Shown: positions 55,237 through 64,000, counted from the first letter of the stretch. The stretch: DNA of 64,000 nt from an uncultured Bacilli bacterium (GCA_934155645.1 CAKPHC010000001.1:248001-312000), one strand, 5' to 3'. The notes: generated by a model not told the origin, from the letters alone. Numbers and translations: made by a program.

Positions 55237-56232
55237 CATTAAATACTTCGCGGTACGAACCATTTGAGTAGAATAACCCATTTCATTATCATACCATGCT
55301 ACTACTTTTACTAATTGTGTACCATCCACATCTAAAACACTAGTAGATAAACCATCAACTAATGCTCCACAATGTGACCCAATAATATCGCTAGATACAA
55401 CTGGGTCTTCAGTATAATTTAAAGTCTCATTTGTACGGCTTTTTAAAACATCATTAATTTCCTCAACTGTAGTATTTTTATTGAATTCTAATACTAGGTC
55501 TATAACAGAACCAGTTGGAACAGGGACTCTCATAGCAGTACCATCTAATTTACCTTTTAAGTTAGGTAATACATTACCAATAGCACTAGCAGCACCAGTA
55601 GATGCTGGAATTATATTAGCTGCTGCAGCTCTTCCTCTTCTTGCTCTTATACCTTTTTTATGAGGTACATCTAAAGTTGCTTGGTCATTAGTATAAGCAT
55701 GAATAGTAGTCATATAACCACGTTTTACTCCAAATGCATCATCTAACACTTTTAACACTGGCGCTAAACAGTTTGTAGTACATGAAGCTGCAGATATAAT
55801 TTCTTCACTTCCATCTAGAATATTATTATTAACATTATAAACAATAGTTTTTAAATCACCTTTAGCAGGTGCTGAAATTATAACTTTCTTTGCTCCAGCA
55901 TTGATGTGTGCCATAGCCTTCTCCTTATCAGTAAATTTACCTGTACATTCAAAAACCACATCAATTCCTAATTCCTTCCAAGGTAAATTAGCAGGATCCA
56001 TTTCAGAAAATATTGTAATTTCTCTATTACCAACAATTATTTTATTATCCTTATAACCAATCTCATCTACACGATAATTACGATGATTTGTGTCATACTT
56101 CAATAAATACGCTAGTTGTTCTGCATCAGTTAAATCATTAATTGCTACAATTTCAAAATCATTATCTTCTTCCATTAATCTGAATACTAATCTTCCTATT
56201 CTTCCAAATCCATTAATTGCTACTTTAATCAT
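55228..56232 (-). CDS. gap: Glyceraldehyde-3-phosphate dehydrogenase
   Basis: 334 residues. INGFGRIGRLVFRL opens the NAD domain; SAASCTTNCLAP holds the catalytic Cys; RGRAAAANIIPASTGAA and WYDNEMGYSTQMVR are typical. The Asp in INDLTD after the second strand suggests NAD preference. It oxidises glyceraldehyde-3-phosphate with phosphate. Downstream of the nucleoside kinase gene by 17 bp. Confidence 0.98.
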   Translation of the reverse strand: MIKVAINGFGRIGRLVFRLMEEDNDFEIVAINDLTDAEQLAYLLKYDTNHRNYRVDEIGYKDNKIIVGNREITIFSEMDPANLPWKELGIDVVFECTGKFTDKEKAMAHINAGAKKVIISAPAKGDLKTIVYNVNNNILDGSEEIISAASCTTNCLAPVLKVLDDAFGVKRGYMTTIHAYTNDQATLDVPHKKGIRARRGRAAAANIIPASTGAASAIGNVLPNLKGKLDGTAMRVPVPTGSVIDLVLEFNKNTTVEEINDVLKSRTNETLNYTEDPVVSSDIIGSHCGALVDGLSTSVLDVDGTQLVKVVAWYDNEMGYSTQMVRTAKYLMEK

Positions 56233-56249
56233 ATTTTATATCTCCTTTT

Positions 56250-57896
56250 CTATTTAAAACAACTTCCACCAATAAATTCTCTCAACAAAGAATCTTTTGG
56301 AATATCTTCCGACGGTATTGGTAAAAACATTTTTAACATATTAATTAATCTTTTCGCTTCATTATAATAACTGCTATTACTATCAACAGAATACAAAAGT
56401 GGTTCTACATAAGTTTTTAAAACACCCATTTCATATATTAATGCTGAATTGAAAACGCAATCCGCTTCATCCTGATAAGGGAAAATGTATTTTTCTTCAC
56501 CAGCTCTTACAATTGGCCATCTTTCTATTGTATCAACCACACTGTATCCTCTAGTTCTATTATCTCTAACAATTCTACGTAACAACCTATTATCAGTAGT
56601 AGACATTCTATTATGGTTATCTAAATTCAACCCGGTAAGTGGAGATATATAAATCTTATATTTAACATCTCTAGAAATAGATTCCAATACTTTAGGATTT
56701 AATCCATGAATTCCTTCAATCATAAGAATATCATCTTTACCTAATTTAATTTTTTTTCTAAATTCTGGTTGCCCTAATAAAAAGTTATATATAGGAGTCA
56801 CAACTTCTTTACCATCTAACAATTCTTTCATTTGTTCATCAAACAATTTTAAGTTAACTGCTTCTAGGCATTCAAAGTCATACGAACCATCTTCATTTTT
56901 AGGTGTTTCTTCTCTTTTTAAGAAATAATCATCCATAGATATAGTATGTGGTACAAGGCCAAAACTCTTTAAATACATTCCTAATTTGTTGCATGTTGTA
57001 GTCTTACCAGAAGATGAAGGTCCTGCTATCAAAACTATTTTAATTTTATCCTTCTTAGAATATATGTCTTTAGCAACATTTAACAATCTATTACTTTGTA
57101 GCATTTCATCCATTCTTATTAAATTGCCTATATTTCCTTTACTAACAACTTCGTTTAAAGAATAAGAATTATCAATATTCATTAATTTTGCCCAATCATG
57201 ATAATCTTTGAAAACCTCAAATATTTTTGGATGATGAACATATTCTTTTATTTTGTTATTAGAATAAACAGTAGGAAACAATAATACAAATCCATTATTA
57301 TTTAGATACTTCAACTCAAAACTCTTTAATGCTGAAGTAGATATAGGCATGCAGCTAAAGAAGAAATTATACATATTACCTAATTTATATAATGTGACAT
57401 AAGTATTAGTATTATACTTCATTAAACCAACTTTTGAATCATCCCCAATACTATCAAAATATTTAATCGCATCCATTCGCTCAACATTTATTTTTTCGAT
57501 TGGCAAATTCATTGTAACCAATTCTGACATTCTCTTTTTTAAAAAAGAAATTTTTTCTTCATTTATTTCAATATTGGTTTCAATGTAAAGCCCTTTATCA
57601 ATAGAATGTTTTACACGTATCTTACCATTATATAAATCTTTAAAAGCATAAATTGTAAGATAAACTAATCCATTTAAATAAACTCTATTGGCTTCTCTAT
57701 CATTATAATCGCAAAACTCAATATTACCATCACTAGTAACCTTATCACTAAGTTCCTTATAACAACCATTTTGCTTAGCAATTATAATAGGATTCTCAAA
57801 ATTAGATTGATACATTCTACTAAGTTCTAAATAAGTTGTGTTCTTGGACACTTCTTTTTCTTCGCCCATCACAGTAATTTTGATATTTTCAATCAT
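56250..57896 (-). CDS. Nucleoside kinase with TGS/SAD-like N-terminus (uridine-kinase family)
   Basis: 548 residues. An N-terminal TGS-like ubiquitin fold (TVMGEEKEVSKNTTYLELSRMY) and a threonyl-tRNA-synthetase-like second domain precede a phosphoribulokinase/uridine kinase domain. Walker A is IAGPSSSGKTTTCNKLGMYL (near residue 290), followed by SMDDYFLKREETPKNEDGSYDFE and IEGIHGLNP. This fusion is common in Bacillota and probably phosphorylates uridine/cytidine or another nucleoside. It lies directly upstream of gap. Confidence 0.88.
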   Translation of the reverse strand: MIENIKITVMGEEKEVSKNTTYLELSRMYQSNFENPIIIAKQNGCYKELSDKVTSDGNIEFCDYNDREANRVYLNGLVYLTIYAFKDLYNGKIRVKHSIDKGLYIETNIEINEEKISFLKKRMSELVTMNLPIEKINVERMDAIKYFDSIGDDSKVGLMKYNTNTYVTLYKLGNMYNFFFSCMPISTSALKSFELKYLNNNGFVLLFPTVYSNNKIKEYVHHPKIFEVFKDYHDWAKLMNIDNSYSLNEVVSKGNIGNLIRMDEMLQSNRLLNVAKDIYSKKDKIKIVLIAGPSSSGKTTTCNKLGMYLKSFGLVPHTISMDDYFLKREETPKNEDGSYDFECLEAVNLKLFDEQMKELLDGKEVVTPIYNFLLGQPEFRKKIKLGKDDILMIEGIHGLNPKVLESISRDVKYKIYISPLTGLNLDNHNRMSTTDNRLLRRIVRDNRTRGYSVVDTIERWPIVRAGEEKYIFPYQDEADCVFNSALIYEMGVLKTYVEPLLYSVDSNSSYYNEAKRLINMLKMFLPIPSEDIPKDSLLREFIGGSCFK

Positions 57897-58029
57897 GCTA
57901 TCCAGCCTCTTTCTATTCTAGTTATATTTTACCATACATTTTATGCCAATAACTATATTTTTTTCTTTTAAATGTAAAAGTATGTATATTTTCTTTGCAT
58001 TATTACTATTATAAATATAGGTGATAACA

Positions 58030-58614
58030 ATGGCATTAATTCCAATGATAGTAGACAAAGAAGGTAATAATGAAAGAAGTTATGATATCTTTTCAAGATT
58101 ATTGAAGGATAGAATTATAATTTTAAGTGGTGAAATAAATGATAACCTAGCTAACAGTGTTGTAGCAGAACTTTTATATTTAGATTCTATAAATCATAAT
58201 GATATTTCACTTTATATCAACTCTCCGGGTGGTTCTATAACATCAGGAATGGCAATATATGACACAATGAATTTTATAATAAGTGATGTCACAACCATAT
58301 GTGTAGGTATGGCAGCAAGTATGGCAGCGTTCCTTTTATCCTGTGGAAAAAAAGGCAAAAGATATTCTTTACCAAATTCAGAAATCATGATACATCAGCC
58401 ACTGGGTGGTTTTGAAGGTCAAGCTACCGAAATTAAAATAGCTGCTGAACGTATTCTCAATTTAAAAAACAAATTAAATATTATATTATCTAAAAATACG
58501 GGTCAAAGTTTGAGTAAGATTGAACAAGATACAGAACGTGACCATTTCCTTGAACCAAATGAAGCATTAGAGTACGGCCTTATAGATAAAATAATAACTC
58601 AAAATGAAAAATAA
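58030..58614 (+). CDS. clpP: ATP-dependent Clp protease proteolytic subunit
   Basis: 194 residues. [27 protein letters not shown] (catalytic Ser), [15 protein letters not shown] (His) and [19 protein letters not shown] (Asp) give the full triad. It degrades unfolded and tagged proteins with ClpX/ClpC, including tmRNA-tagged ones. AGGTGATAACA fits ATG 58030; the GTG at 58021 lies in the site. No CtsR-type operator is obvious upstream. Confidence 0.96.
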   Translation: MALIPMIVDKEGNNERSYDIFSRLLKDRIIILSGEINDNLANSVVAELLYLDSINHNDISLYINSPGGSITSGMAIYDTMNFIISDVTTICVGMAASMAAFLLSCGKKGKRYSLPNSEIMIHQPLGGFEGQATEIKIAAERILNLKNKLNIILSKNTGQSLSKIEQDTERDHFLEPNEALEYGLIDKIITQNEK

Positions 58615-58637
58615 ACCAGTCAAAGGTTTATTTTTTA
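58606..58637. terminator. Bidirectional terminator between clpP and whiA
   Basis: AAATAAACC (58609-58617) pairs with GGTTTATTT (58625-58633) with T-rich flanks. It overlaps the clpP stop codon and the whiA 3' end. Confidence 0.75.
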
Positions 58638-59560
58638 TTGTTTTCTATTTTTGAAGCAATTTCACGAATTTTACGAAATCTATGATTTAAACCAGATTTA
58701 GTTATTACATTTCCTGTTTCTAAGGATATAATTTCACTTAATTCCACCAAAGAACTCTCTGGATATTTTAATCTATAAATGCATGCTTCTTTTATTTTAT
58801 CATCAAGAAAATCAAGACCTAATTCTTCTGTAATTAAATTAATATCATTTATTTGATTATTGCAAGTCATAATAACTTTATCTATATTTGCTTGTTCACA
58901 ATTATTTAATCGGTTGGTCATATTCTTTTGTTCTCTTAAAATTTTAACATCTTCATAATAAAGTACAGCTTGAGATGCTTGAATCAATTTAAGAAAATCA
59001 CTTATTTTTTCAGAATCTTTTATATAAATCATATACTTATTATCACGCATCAAGATTTTACTATTTAATGAAAAACTATTTAATAATCTTTGAAGAAAAA
59101 CTGATTCATATTTGTGATCTATCAATATTTCCAAATGATACCTAGAAGTTTTAGGGTCATTTATACTTCCTTTAGCCAAAAACGCTCCTCTAATATATGC
59201 TCTTGCTTCATCGGTTGAATCAACAATATATGATTTAGGCATATCCAAATATTTATTATTATTATCGATAATAGATAAATCTTGTAGGATACTTTTTACT
59301 TTATCTTTTACTTCAATAATATACATATTATTTCTATTGAAAGTATTACTTTTCTTTGTAGTAATTACAGCTGATACTCCATAAATATTTTTTAATAACA
59401 AATAAACTCTCTTAGCAACATTACTATTTTCTGTATTTAGTTCAATAATACTACTATATTTAGCATTATTTCTAACAAAAGCAGATAGTTCTGCAATGTT
59501 TTCGGTATTTGTCATCTCTAATTTAGATAATTCATCTTTAATACTTGTAGTAAATGACAT
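58628..59560 (-). CDS. whiA: WhiA, sporulation/cell-division regulator
   Basis: 310 residues. An N-terminal LAGLIDADG-like fold (AYIRGAFLAKGSINDPKTSRYHLEI near 140) is joined to a C-terminal helix-turn-helix (LSEIISLETGNVITKSGLNHRFRKIREIA). WhiA proteins lack endonuclease residues and affect cell division in low-GC bacteria. yvcK precedes it with a 2-bp gap, as in other Bacillota. Confidence 0.96.
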   Translation of the reverse strand: MSFTTSIKDELSKLEMTNTENIAELSAFVRNNAKYSSIIELNTENSNVAKRVYLLLKNIYGVSAVITTKKSNTFNRNNMYIIEVKDKVKSILQDLSIIDNNNKYLDMPKSYIVDSTDEARAYIRGAFLAKGSINDPKTSRYHLEILIDHKYESVFLQRLLNSFSLNSKILMRDNKYMIYIKDSEKISDFLKLIQASQAVLYYEDVKILREQKNMTNRLNNCEQANIDKVIMTCNNQINDINLITEELGLDFLDDKIKEACIYRLKYPESSLVELSEIISLETGNVITKSGLNHRFRKIREIASKIENNKK

Positions 59561-59562
59561 AA

Positions 59563-60513
59563 TTAATCCCTCATCATATATGAAAATATAATTGACCCTG
59601 TCTTTAATCCGTTATGCCTTATTGTACCTTCTTGGATAGATAAAATATCATCTTCAACAAGCTCAATCCCCATGTCTTTAATTGCATCAGCATCTAATAT
59701 AACTGGATCCTTTTCTTCTTTCCTACGATACTTCTCTAATGTTTTTTCATCTATGTTTGAATTAGCCGCTAAAACAGCATCTATAGCATTCTCTCCCAAG
59801 CAATTAGTTAAAACCTTCAAATGGTCACTAACTTTAAAACCATCAGTTTCTCCTGGTTGAGTCATAGCATTGCACACATACATAACTTTTGCATTTGTTT
59901 TATTAATAGCGTCAATAACACTCTTACAAACTAAATTAGGCATTAAACTTGTATATAGACTTCCCATACTCAAAATTACCAAATCGGCATCTAATATAGC
60001 ATCAATTACCTCAGGCAATACTGTTGGTTCATCTTTATAAAATATTCTTTTGTATTTTTTATTAGCTCTAGTAATATGTTCTTCACCTTCTATTATTTCA
60101 CCATCAACAGTCTCACCCATTAAAGTAAGAAAATCTTCTGACAATGGTAATACCGTGTGTCTTACATCAAATAATTTAGCAAGAGACGCAATACTTTCTT
60201 TTAAATTACCAGTCATATTAAGCATTGCTACTAGTATTAAATTTCCAAGTGCATGACCATTTAAATCGCTCGAAGTTCTAAACCTATATTCAATTAATTT
60301 CTTTGTATTATCATCTATTTCCGAAAGATTAGATATAACTTTTCTAATATCACCTACCGCCGGAATATTAAACTCACTTCTTAATTTTCCAGTTGAACTT
60401 CCATCATCAGATACTGATATAACCGCTGTTATATCAACAGGGAAATTTTTCAATCCTTTTAAAAGAGCAGATAACCCTGTTCCACCACCCAATGCTGTTA
60501 TTTTTTTATTCAT
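59563..60513 (-). CDS. yvcK: YvcK, gluconeogenesis/cell-morphology factor
   Basis: 316 residues with ALGGGTGLSALLKGLKNF and SDDGSSTGKLRSEFNIPAVGDIRKV, the CofD-like fold. NGHALGNLILVAM, PLSEDFLTLMGETVDG and VMYVCNAMTQPGETDGF also match. YvcK binds UDP-sugars and coordinates cell-wall growth with carbon supply. The usual upstream partner rapZ is absent: the gene before it is an unrelated one. Confidence 0.95.
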   Translation of the reverse strand: MNKKITALGGGTGLSALLKGLKNFPVDITAVISVSDDGSSTGKLRSEFNIPAVGDIRKVISNLSEIDDNTKKLIEYRFRTSSDLNGHALGNLILVAMLNMTGNLKESIASLAKLFDVRHTVLPLSEDFLTLMGETVDGEIIEGEEHITRANKKYKRIFYKDEPTVLPEVIDAILDADLVILSMGSLYTSLMPNLVCKSVIDAINKTNAKVMYVCNAMTQPGETDGFKVSDHLKVLTNCLGENAIDAVLAANSNIDEKTLEKYRRKEEKDPVILDADAIKDMGIELVEDDILSIQEGTIRHNGLKTGSIIFSYMMRD

Positions 60514-60533
60514 AATATCCCCCGTTTCTTAAG

Positions 60534-61130
60534 TTAAGCTAAAATTTTAGAAAGTACAGCAATCACAGTAATAATACAAATTATTACTACTGGATAAAAT
60601 ACAATTTTTATAAAAGCTGCTTCTTCATTTGAAGCGTACAACTTACCATATTCATTAGTTTTTGTTTTTACCATAGAATTACTCTTAGAATTTCCGCCTT
60701 GGCTTCTTACATAATCACTATAATAACTAGCTCTACCTTCAACCAATACACTCTCAAAATAATTTGGATGTGGCAAATAATAGGAAATTTCATTAAAGTA
60801 TCTTTTTATATAATTATCAGACATTTTAGTATAGTCACAAAATCCATTTTCTGAGGATATAAAAGCACCAACAGCTAACTTAGATAAATCAACTATGTTC
60901 TTCTTAAAATCCTGTTCTTTATTACTAGATTTTGAAATAGTAGAAAAAACAAATGCTGGTTCATCATAACTTTCATCCAATAAAATAGTATCTGAATTAA
61001 GTTCAGTCACAAAATAACCTTTACCATGAAGATATTTCATTTGATTATCTAGTTTTAAGAAAATATCATCAATTAAATCAGAATCTTTATTATAAGTTAA
61101 ATACTGCCTAAGTGTTTCCCTTTTCTCCAT
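60534..61130 (-). CDS. Tail-anchored protein with a degenerate kinase-like segment
   Basis: About 198 residues from ATG 61130 (GGTGA before it). Residues about 29-52 read NQMKYLHGKGYFVTELNSDTILLDE. This resembles the catalytic loop of a Ser/Thr kinase (YLHxxGxxHRDLKPxNILLD) with the His-Arg-Asp lost. One hydrophobic segment (about 170-195) ends the protein, making it tail-anchored. No glycine loop is visible. It takes the place of rapZ between the sigma-factor gene and yvcK. A pseudokinase is plausible but only from that segment. Confidence 0.55.
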   Translation of the reverse strand: MEKRETLRQYLTYNKDSDLIDDIFLKLDNQMKYLHGKGYFVTELNSDTILLDESYDEPAFVFSTISKSSNKEQDFKKNIVDLSKLAVGAFISSENGFCDYTKMSDNYIKRYFNEISYYLPHPNYFESVLVEGRASYYSDYVRSQGGNSKSNSMVKTKTNEYGKLYASNEEAAFIKIVFYPVVIICIITVIAVLSKILA

Positions 61131-61170
61131 ATCATTCACCATTATAATTATAGCATATTTATATAATTCT

Positions 61171-61770
61171 TCAATTATATTTTAATTTACGCAATTTATT
61201 TTTTATCGTCGTAATAGCATTATCCACAGTCTTATATTTTATATCCAATAATATAGATATTTCTTTATTACTAAAATTATTCATTTTAAGTTCATATATT
61301 TGTGACTGTAAAAATGGTAAATCATGCCTAAACAAAAATAGTTCTAATTTATTTTCATAATCATAATAAGTACTTGCAGCAGTTTCATCACTTGCTAAAA
61401 AACACTCTAAAGTATTACCATCTTCGTCTATTTTCTGCTCAAATGAAATAGAATCAGATAATATATTATGTTTATTTCTAGTATTCTTTTTAAGAAAAGT
61501 TATAATCTCATTAGACACAAAAGATGTAACATATGTATAAAACAATGCATTATTTTTATCATCATAATGATTAACCGCTGAAAAAAGTCCACACATCCCT
61601 GCCTGATAAACATCTTCAAAACTAATTCCAGAATACTTACAATTTTTAAAATATTTTAGTGCTAAAGTTTTAACAAAATTATCGTATTTTTTGTATATTT
61701 CATTATATGCATCTTCATTATTCTCTGAAACTAAATATAATAATTCATAATCATTAACTGCCTTGTACAT
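61171..61770 (-). CDS. Sigma-70 family RNA polymerase sigma factor (SigH-like)
   Basis: 199 residues. Region 2 is visible in NEIYKKYDNFVKTLALKYF and GISFEDVYQAGMCGLFSAVNHYD; region 4 in FLQSQIYELKMNNFSNKEISILLDIKYKTVDNAI. Length and position after rlmB (8-bp gap) match sigH of Bacillota, which controls the entry to sporulation. spo0A in the same window makes that likely. The sequence is diverged, so specificity is inferred. Confidence 0.82.
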   Translation of the reverse strand: MYKAVNDYELLYLVSENNEDAYNEIYKKYDNFVKTLALKYFKNCKYSGISFEDVYQAGMCGLFSAVNHYDDKNNALFYTYVTSFVSNEIITFLKKNTRNKHNILSDSISFEQKIDEDGNTLECFLASDETAASTYYDYENKLELFLFRHDLPFLQSQIYELKMNNFSNKEISILLDIKYKTVDNAITTIKNKLRKLKYN

Positions 61771-61778
61771 TAATCCTC

Positions 61779-62477
61779 CTATTTTCTAGAACGAATCACC
61801 TCATATATCATTATCCCTGCTGCTACAGACGCATTTAAACTATTGATTTTTCCATACATAGGTATTCTTGCTATAAAATCACAAGAATCTTTAACATTTT
61901 TAGTCATGCCAAATCCTTCGCTACCTATAACTAAACATATTTTTCCACTATAGTCTATAGTACGATAATCAACACTATTGTCCATATCAGTTCCTACAAC
62001 CCAAAAACCATTATTTTTTAATTTATCAATTGTTTGTCTTAAATTTACTACTTGAGCTACTCTAACATTTTCAAGAGCTCCAGCACTAGTTTTCATAACA
62101 GTAGAATTAACTTCAACGCTTCTATCTTTAGGAATTATAATTCCATCAACTCCTGCTGATTCACAAGTTCTAATTATAGCTCCCAAATTATGAGGGTCCT
62201 CTAGATGATCTAATATTACAACAAAAGAAGAATCATCTCTTATAAAATCCTCAACATCATAATACTTAAAATCCTCTATGTATAAAATTATACCTTGATG
62301 AGAAAATTTATCAAATCGTGAAAATTCTTTTTTATTTAACCTTTCTATATTAATTTTTCGATTTTCAATTAGGGATAATATTTCTTTATCATCGAAATTA
62401 TCCATTAAAATGATTTTTTCTATCTTTTTATTATTTTTTAATATTTCTTTTGCTACATTTCTTCCATATACTATCAT
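61779..62477 (-). CDS. rlmB: 23S rRNA (guanosine-2'-O-)-methyltransferase RlmB, SPOUT family
   Basis: 232 residues. VYGRNVAKEILKNN is the substrate-binding domain start. VVILDHLEDPHNLGAIIRTCESAG, CLVIGSEGFGMT and NSLNASVAAGIMIYEVIR are the three SPOUT knot motifs. It methylates G2251 in the ribosomal P loop by family knowledge. In the cysS-mrnC-rlmB-sigH block. Confidence 0.93.
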   Translation of the reverse strand: MIVYGRNVAKEILKNNKKIEKIILMDNFDDKEILSLIENRKINIERLNKKEFSRFDKFSHQGIILYIEDFKYYDVEDFIRDDSSFVVILDHLEDPHNLGAIIRTCESAGVDGIIIPKDRSVEVNSTVMKTSAGALENVRVAQVVNLRQTIDKLKNNGFWVVGTDMDNSVDYRTIDYSGKICLVIGSEGFGMTKNVKDSCDFIARIPMYGKINSLNASVAAGIMIYEVIRSRK

Positions 62478-62486
62478 AACGGTCTC

Positions 62487-62867
62487 CTATTCATTATCAA
62501 TTAATATATTTTTCATTATTTCATCGATTCTATTTGTTTGGTTAGTTAAAGATAAATAACCAATAACTGCTTCAAGTGCAGTAGCGTGTTTGTATGTTAC
62601 AATATCGCAATTCTTAGGATGCGAATTACTTTTATAATTTCTTGCTCTTTTTATTACATTAATTTCTTCTTCAGTAAAAAAATCATTATCAATAAGCATC
62701 TGTAAATATTTGGCTTGATTAACCGCACTAACATATTTAATAGATTCCTTTTGAAGTTCATTAACATTTGGTATCTTTTTCATAATCAAAAATTTTCTAA
62801 CATAATTTTCATATATTGTATCACCTAAATAAGCTAAAACTAATACGTTAATTTCTAAAACGTTCAT
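62487..62867 (-). CDS. mrnC: Mini-ribonuclease III
   Basis: 126 residues. ALVLAYLGDTIYENYVRKFLI-type start (LVLAYLGDTIYENYV) and RARNYKSNSHPKN and KHATALEAVIGYLSL are the Mini-III signatures: an RNase III catalytic domain without an RNA-binding domain. It matures 23S rRNA ends. I choose ATG 62867, after GTGGTGATATT. It overlaps no neighbour and precedes rlmB by 9 bp. Confidence 0.94.
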   Translation of the reverse strand: MNVLEINVLVLAYLGDTIYENYVRKFLIMKKIPNVNELQKESIKYVSAVNQAKYLQMLIDNDFFTEEEINVIKRARNYKSNSHPKNCDIVTYKHATALEAVIGYLSLTNQTNRIDEIMKNILIDNE

Positions 62868-62914
62868 AATATCACCACACATAAATTTTACTATGTATTA
62901 CAATAAAGGTCAAA

Positions 62915-62937
62915 AGAAAAAAGCCCATAAAGAGCTT
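62915..62937 (-). terminator. Weak terminator after the zinc peptidase gene
   Basis: Minus-strand AAGCTC and GGGCTT pair (one G-T) around a 5-nt loop and are followed by TTTTTTC. The stem overlaps the stop codon. Confidence 0.5.
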
Positions 62938-63616
62938 AATTATCACTTCTTGCAATCAATATTAATCTAAATATTTCTATTAAAGATGTAAGAACTGAAG
63001 CAACATAAGTGAAAGCAGCTGCATTTAACATGTTTTTACTACCAGTACGTTCACTCTTATCTAAAAACTCGTTCTTTTCTATTTCTTTGGCAGCACGCGC
63101 TGATGCATCAAACTCAACAGGTAATGTTACTAATTGAAATAATAAAATAACGATTTCCAAACCTATACCTATCCAAATTAAATTTACAAAGCCAAAAATC
63201 AATCCTATCAATATAGCAAAATATCCACCTTTTGAGGCTAAATTAACAATTGGAAATATAGCGCTTCTAAATTTCATAAAGCTATATCCTTCTTTATCTT
63301 GAATAGCGTGTCCTACTTCATGAGCAGCAACGGAAACAGAAGCAATAGAAGTACCATTATAAATATCTTTTGATAATCTAATTACTTTTCTAGTAGGATC
63401 ATAATGGTCTGATAAATAACCTCTTGTTTCTGTTACATAAATATTACCTAGTCCATGTTCATTTAAAATTTCACGAGCTACTTCAGCACCCGTTAAACCT
63501 TTTTTATTTTTAATCTTTTTGTATTTGGCATATGAACCCATAACAAAAAGTTGAGCAACTAAAGTTATTAACAAACTAATAACCATTAAAATATAACTTA
63601 ATTCATAATATTCCAT
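62936..63616 (-). CDS. Membrane zinc metallopeptidase (YugP-like)
   Basis: 226 residues. One N-terminal membrane helix (about 7-29), then VAREILNEHGLGNIYV, the zinc site VAAHEVGHAIQDKEGYSF (HEVGH near residue 98), and two more helices. The end reads AAFTYVASVLTSLIEIFRLI. This matches the YugP (PF04298) family of integral-membrane peptidases with unknown substrate. It stands between cysS (11 bp) and mrnC, an insertion in an otherwise standard block. Confidence 0.88.
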   Translation of the reverse strand: MEYYELSYILMVISLLITLVAQLFVMGSYAKYKKIKNKKGLTGAEVAREILNEHGLGNIYVTETRGYLSDHYDPTRKVIRLSKDIYNGTSIASVSVAAHEVGHAIQDKEGYSFMKFRSAIFPIVNLASKGGYFAILIGLIFGFVNLIWIGIGLEIVILLFQLVTLPVEFDASARAAKEIEKNEFLDKSERTGSKNMLNAAAFTYVASVLTSLIEIFRLILIARSDN

Positions 63617-63627
63617 ATTAATCTCCT

Positions 63628-64000
63628 TTAAATAAGTTCGTATGCAGTTCCTTCTCTAGAGTCAATGAGCTTAACTCCTTTTTCAAACAATTCATCTCTT
63701 ATTTTATCAGCTAGTGCATAATCTTTATTCTTTTTAGCACTATTTCTTTCTTCTATTTTTGCTAAAATCATTTCTTCTAACTCTTCACTAACTTCTTTTT
63801 CTTCTTCAATTAATCCAAGAGATAAAACTTTATCAAAATCATCAATCAAATATAGTTTAGTGAAATCAGATAATTCGTCATCTTTAAGTACATCATACAA
63901 AATTGTAATCATTGAAGAAGTATTTAAATCATTAGCAATAGCTTCTTTAAATTTATCTTGATAATAGTCTAATTTTTTATCACTCAAGTTTGGTGTTTTA
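63628..64000 (-). CDS. cysS: Cysteinyl-tRNA synthetase, C-terminal part (continues outside window)
   Basis: The frame runs without a stop to the right edge, so the N-terminal catalytic domain is outside. The visible 124 codons show YYQDKFKEAIANDLNTSSMITILYD, the DALR anticodon-binding helix region. The end of the family follows: IEERNSAKKNKDYALADKIRDEL and GVKLIDSREGTAYELI. It charges tRNA-Cys. It heads the cysS-peptidase-mrnC-rlmB-sigma block. Confidence 0.92.
   Translation of the reverse strand, partial: KTPNLSDKKLDYYQDKFKEAIANDLNTSSMITILYDVLKDDELSDFTKLYLIDDFDKVLSLGLIEEEKEVSEELEEMILAKIEERNSAKKNKDYALADKIRDELFEKGVKLIDSREGTAYELI

Overview
The window is very AT-rich, uses standard stop codons (TGA terminates the gene at 52341-53366) and carries a typical low-GC Bacillota (Firmicutes) gene set: WhiA/YvcK, CdaA/CdaR, Spo0A, a SigH-like sigma factor, Mini-RNase III, tmRNA/SmpB, a SAM-I riboswitch and strong TTGACT-17-TATAAT promoters. 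Pyruvate:ferredoxin oxidoreductase indicates an anaerobe and spo0A indicates a spore-forming ancestry. The tmRNA tag ending in LAFA and the diacylglycerol-glucosyltransferase-like enzyme suggest an uncultured gut lineage close to Erysipelotrichia/Mollicutes (RF39- or TANB77-like). That placement is inference.

Layout. 1-2417: a large gene of unknown function that runs off the left edge. 2480-3445: a short S-adenosylmethionine synthetase under a SAM-I riboswitch. 3453-8330: accessory genes (kinase-like protein, InlB-type surface protein, zinc-ribbon membrane protein, NUDIX, acyltransferase) and a decayed membrane-protein gene. 8416-12430: a probable integrated element with a tyrosine recombinase, a Gly-Pro-Tyr repeat protein, an ImmA/IrrE-Fic fusion, an XRE repressor with a perfect palindromic operator, and a zinc-ribbon protein. 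12428-18126: recG, a probable small RNA and the PFOR gene. 18217-21875: three surface or exported proteins. 21976-25390: the most notable region, a probable OLE large noncoding RNA (22574-23158) with its membrane partner OapA downstream and the c-di-AMP genes cdaA-cdaR upstream. 25468-30400: two FemAB-like ligases and small membrane proteins. 30519-37532: the ssrA, smpB, capA, rnr, secG, eno, murD group. 37649-38908: a third FemAB-like gene. 38976-43251: the str operon (rpsL-rpsG-fusA-tuf). 43439-49387: radical SAM protein, HExxH protein, DinB, GpmI and an AAA ATPase. 49506-56232: spo0A with a 0A box, and glycolytic genes (tpiA, pgk, gap) interleaved with lipid-glycosylation genes and a small unknown gene. 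56250-64000: nucleoside kinase, clpP, and the block whiA-yvcK-unknown-sigma-rlmB-mrnC-zinc peptidase-cysS (partial).

How it works together. Lower glycolysis (GAP, PGK, TPI, GpmI, enolase) feeds PFOR for acetyl-CoA. Envelope functions recur: MurD, three FemAB-like ligases, CapA paralogs, phosphodiester glycosidase, glycolipid synthase and flippase-like protein. Translation quality control is grouped as SecG-RNase R-SmpB-tmRNA. Several regulatory RNAs are visible: SAM-I riboswitch, probable OLE RNA, tmRNA and a three-hairpin candidate small RNA.
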